Assembly: GCA_964531385.1 (NCBI GenBank)
Contig: CAZHGC010000007.1
Coordinates: forward strand, 1-64,000
Source: MGBC114079 sp964531385
GTDB taxonomy: Bacteria > Bacillota > Clostridia > Lachnospirales > CAG-274
DNA: 64,000 bases
Reading direction: 5' to 3'
Shown here: in pieces, positions 63,246 to 64,000 of the stretch
How the letters are laid out: the number at the start of each line of letters is the position of its first letter
Numbering within the stretch: position 1 is the first letter of the stretch
Translations under genes and position numbers: made by a program
Notes under the pieces: model-generated
What the model was told of the DNA's origin: nothing
The model's input: only the letters and a program-made list of their open reading frames with translations
Databases searched by the model: none

Positions 63246-64000
63246 ATGAACGTTGTTTTTGACAACCTTTTTATGGATTTCGGGCATTGCTCCCTAATTA
63301 AAAAAAATGAAACTCTTTGCGGAGATTTTTACACTGTTTCAAACAACAAAAACGAGCAAACCATAGTTTTGTCCGACGGTCTCGGAAGCGGTGTAAAAGC
63401 AAACATACTTGCAACATTAACATCAAAAATTTTAAGCACAATGATGTCAAAAAAACTTCCCGTTGAAGATGCAGTCTATACAATCGCCTCAACTTTGCCG
63501 GTTTGCAAAGTCAGAAATCTTGCATATTCAACATTCACAGTTTTCAGACTTTCAGGAAACAACGCTTATCTTGTTCAATATGATAACCCACCCGCAATAA
63601 TTTTAAGAAACGGCAAAAATTTAAACTATCCATATAAAAAATTAATGATAGATAATAAAGAAATTCTCGAAAGTTCAATCGAACTAAAGGAAAACGATAT
63701 TATAATAATTATGAGCGACGGAGTAATAAACGCAGGAATGGGAAAAACAACAAACGGCGGTTGGAAAAGAGAAGAAATAATATCTTTTTGTGAACGATTT
63801 TATTCTCCAAACATCTCCGCTCAAGAAATGTCAGCACGTATAGTAAGTGCTTGCTCTTCTCTCTATCTCGATGAAATAGATGATGACACAACCGCTCTAA
63901 CATTAAAAATAAGAAAACGACAAGTTGTAAATATTTTAATTGGCCCGCCAAAAGAACAAATCAACGACAATTCCGTATTGCGTCTGTTTTTTTCAAAATC
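63246..64000 (+). CDS. SpoIIE-family serine phosphatase (C-terminus cut by window edge)
   Basis: The first 251 residues of a PP2C-type phosphatase. Metal-binding aspartates are visible in CGDFYTV, VLSDGLGSGVKAN, IIMSDGVINAG and DEIDDDTTALTLKI. The domain starts at the N-terminus, so the rest lies outside or is short. The protein resembles the phosphatases paired with HydS-type hydrogenases. AGGAGGTG precedes the ATG and the gene follows the hydrogenase-like one by 11 bases. The substrate, probably a phosphorylated anti-anti-sigma-like or regulatory protein, is unknown. Confidence 0.88.
   Translation, partial: MNVVFDNLFMDFGHCSLIKKNETLCGDFYTVSNNKNEQTIVLSDGLGSGVKANILATLTSKILSTMMSKKLPVEDAVYTIASTLPVCKVRNLAYSTFTVFRLSGNNAYLVQYDNPPAIILRNGKNLNYPYKKLMIDNKEILESSIELKENDIIIIMSDGVINAGMGKTTNGGWKREEIISFCERFYSPNISAQEMSARIVSACSSLYLDEIDDDTTALTLKIRKRQVVNILIGPPKEQINDNSVLRLFFSK

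Noticed and set aside
1..64000. CRISPR array, integrated prophage or tRNA genes
   Set aside because: I saw no regularly spaced repeats, no cluster of phage structural genes and no cloverleaf sequence. The only phage-like gene is the lone regulator at 7.6 kb.

Overview
The window looks like chromosomal DNA from an AT-rich, strictly anaerobic, spore-forming member of the Clostridia (Bacillota). The evidence is a class III (oxygen-sensitive) ribonucleotide reductase, a sensory-type [FeFe]-hydrogenase-like protein, two sporulation proteins (SpoIVB, YtaF), Gram-positive style AGGAGG ribosome sites with some TTG starts, and many short intrinsic terminators. A 100-N placeholder inside a tandem repeat shows that it is a scaffold, possibly a draft or metagenome-derived assembly. 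I recognise no tRNA, rRNA, CRISPR array or intact mobile element. One decayed ISAs1-type transposase fragment is present.

Layout. 1-6.4 kb: an iron alcohol dehydrogenase cut by the window edge, with a Rex-like operator on its promoter; a GH28 pectin-type hydrolase; MetA with acetyl-CoA-type residues; a P2A calcium ATPase. 6.7-8.4 kb: ytaF, a phage-repressor-like regulator with a perfect 17-bp palindrome over its promoter, and a divergent promoter plus terminator pair that would make a small RNA. 8.4-19.4 kb (minus strand): a cell-wall CuAO-domain protein with a diguanylate cyclase, a PLP enzyme with miaA, nrdD behind a textbook NrdR box pair, then ppk1 and ppx. 19.6-24 kb: pstSCAB-phoU with a Pho-box-like repeat. 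24.2-30.7 kb: pfkA-pyk and dnaE. 31-33 kb: a self-regulated YtrA-type ABC operon. 33-37 kb: transposase remnant, spoIVB, rluB and a DacF-type carboxypeptidase. 37-42 kb: two c-di-GMP signalling proteins. 42-48.7 kb: plsC, pepF, a flavin-type stress protein, a frame-disrupted AraC regulator, a KDG kinase and trpS. 48.7-60.8 kb: a cell-envelope and division block (CuAO protein, M23 hydrolase, ftsX, ftsE, CdaR-like regulator; then zapA with a repeat-built coiled coil, U32 protease, SEDS glycosyltransferase and class B PBP). 60.8-64 kb: a gene-free interval that appears to encode a long noncoding RNA, then a sensory hydrogenase-like protein coupled to a SpoIIE-type phosphatase.

Common themes are phosphate and polyphosphate handling (pst, phoU, ppx, ppk), redox and anaerobic control (Rex site, NrdR sites, sensory hydrogenase), c-di-GMP turnover (three enzymes), and peptidoglycan control through FtsEX with its M23 partner, ZapA and a SEDS-PBP pair. 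The strongest candidates for something undescribed are the roughly 495-nt minus-strand transcript at 60880-61374, which has a perfect consensus promoter and a terminator but no ORF; the small RNA beside the phage-like regulator at 7.4 kb; and the 207-bp repeat array inside zapA.
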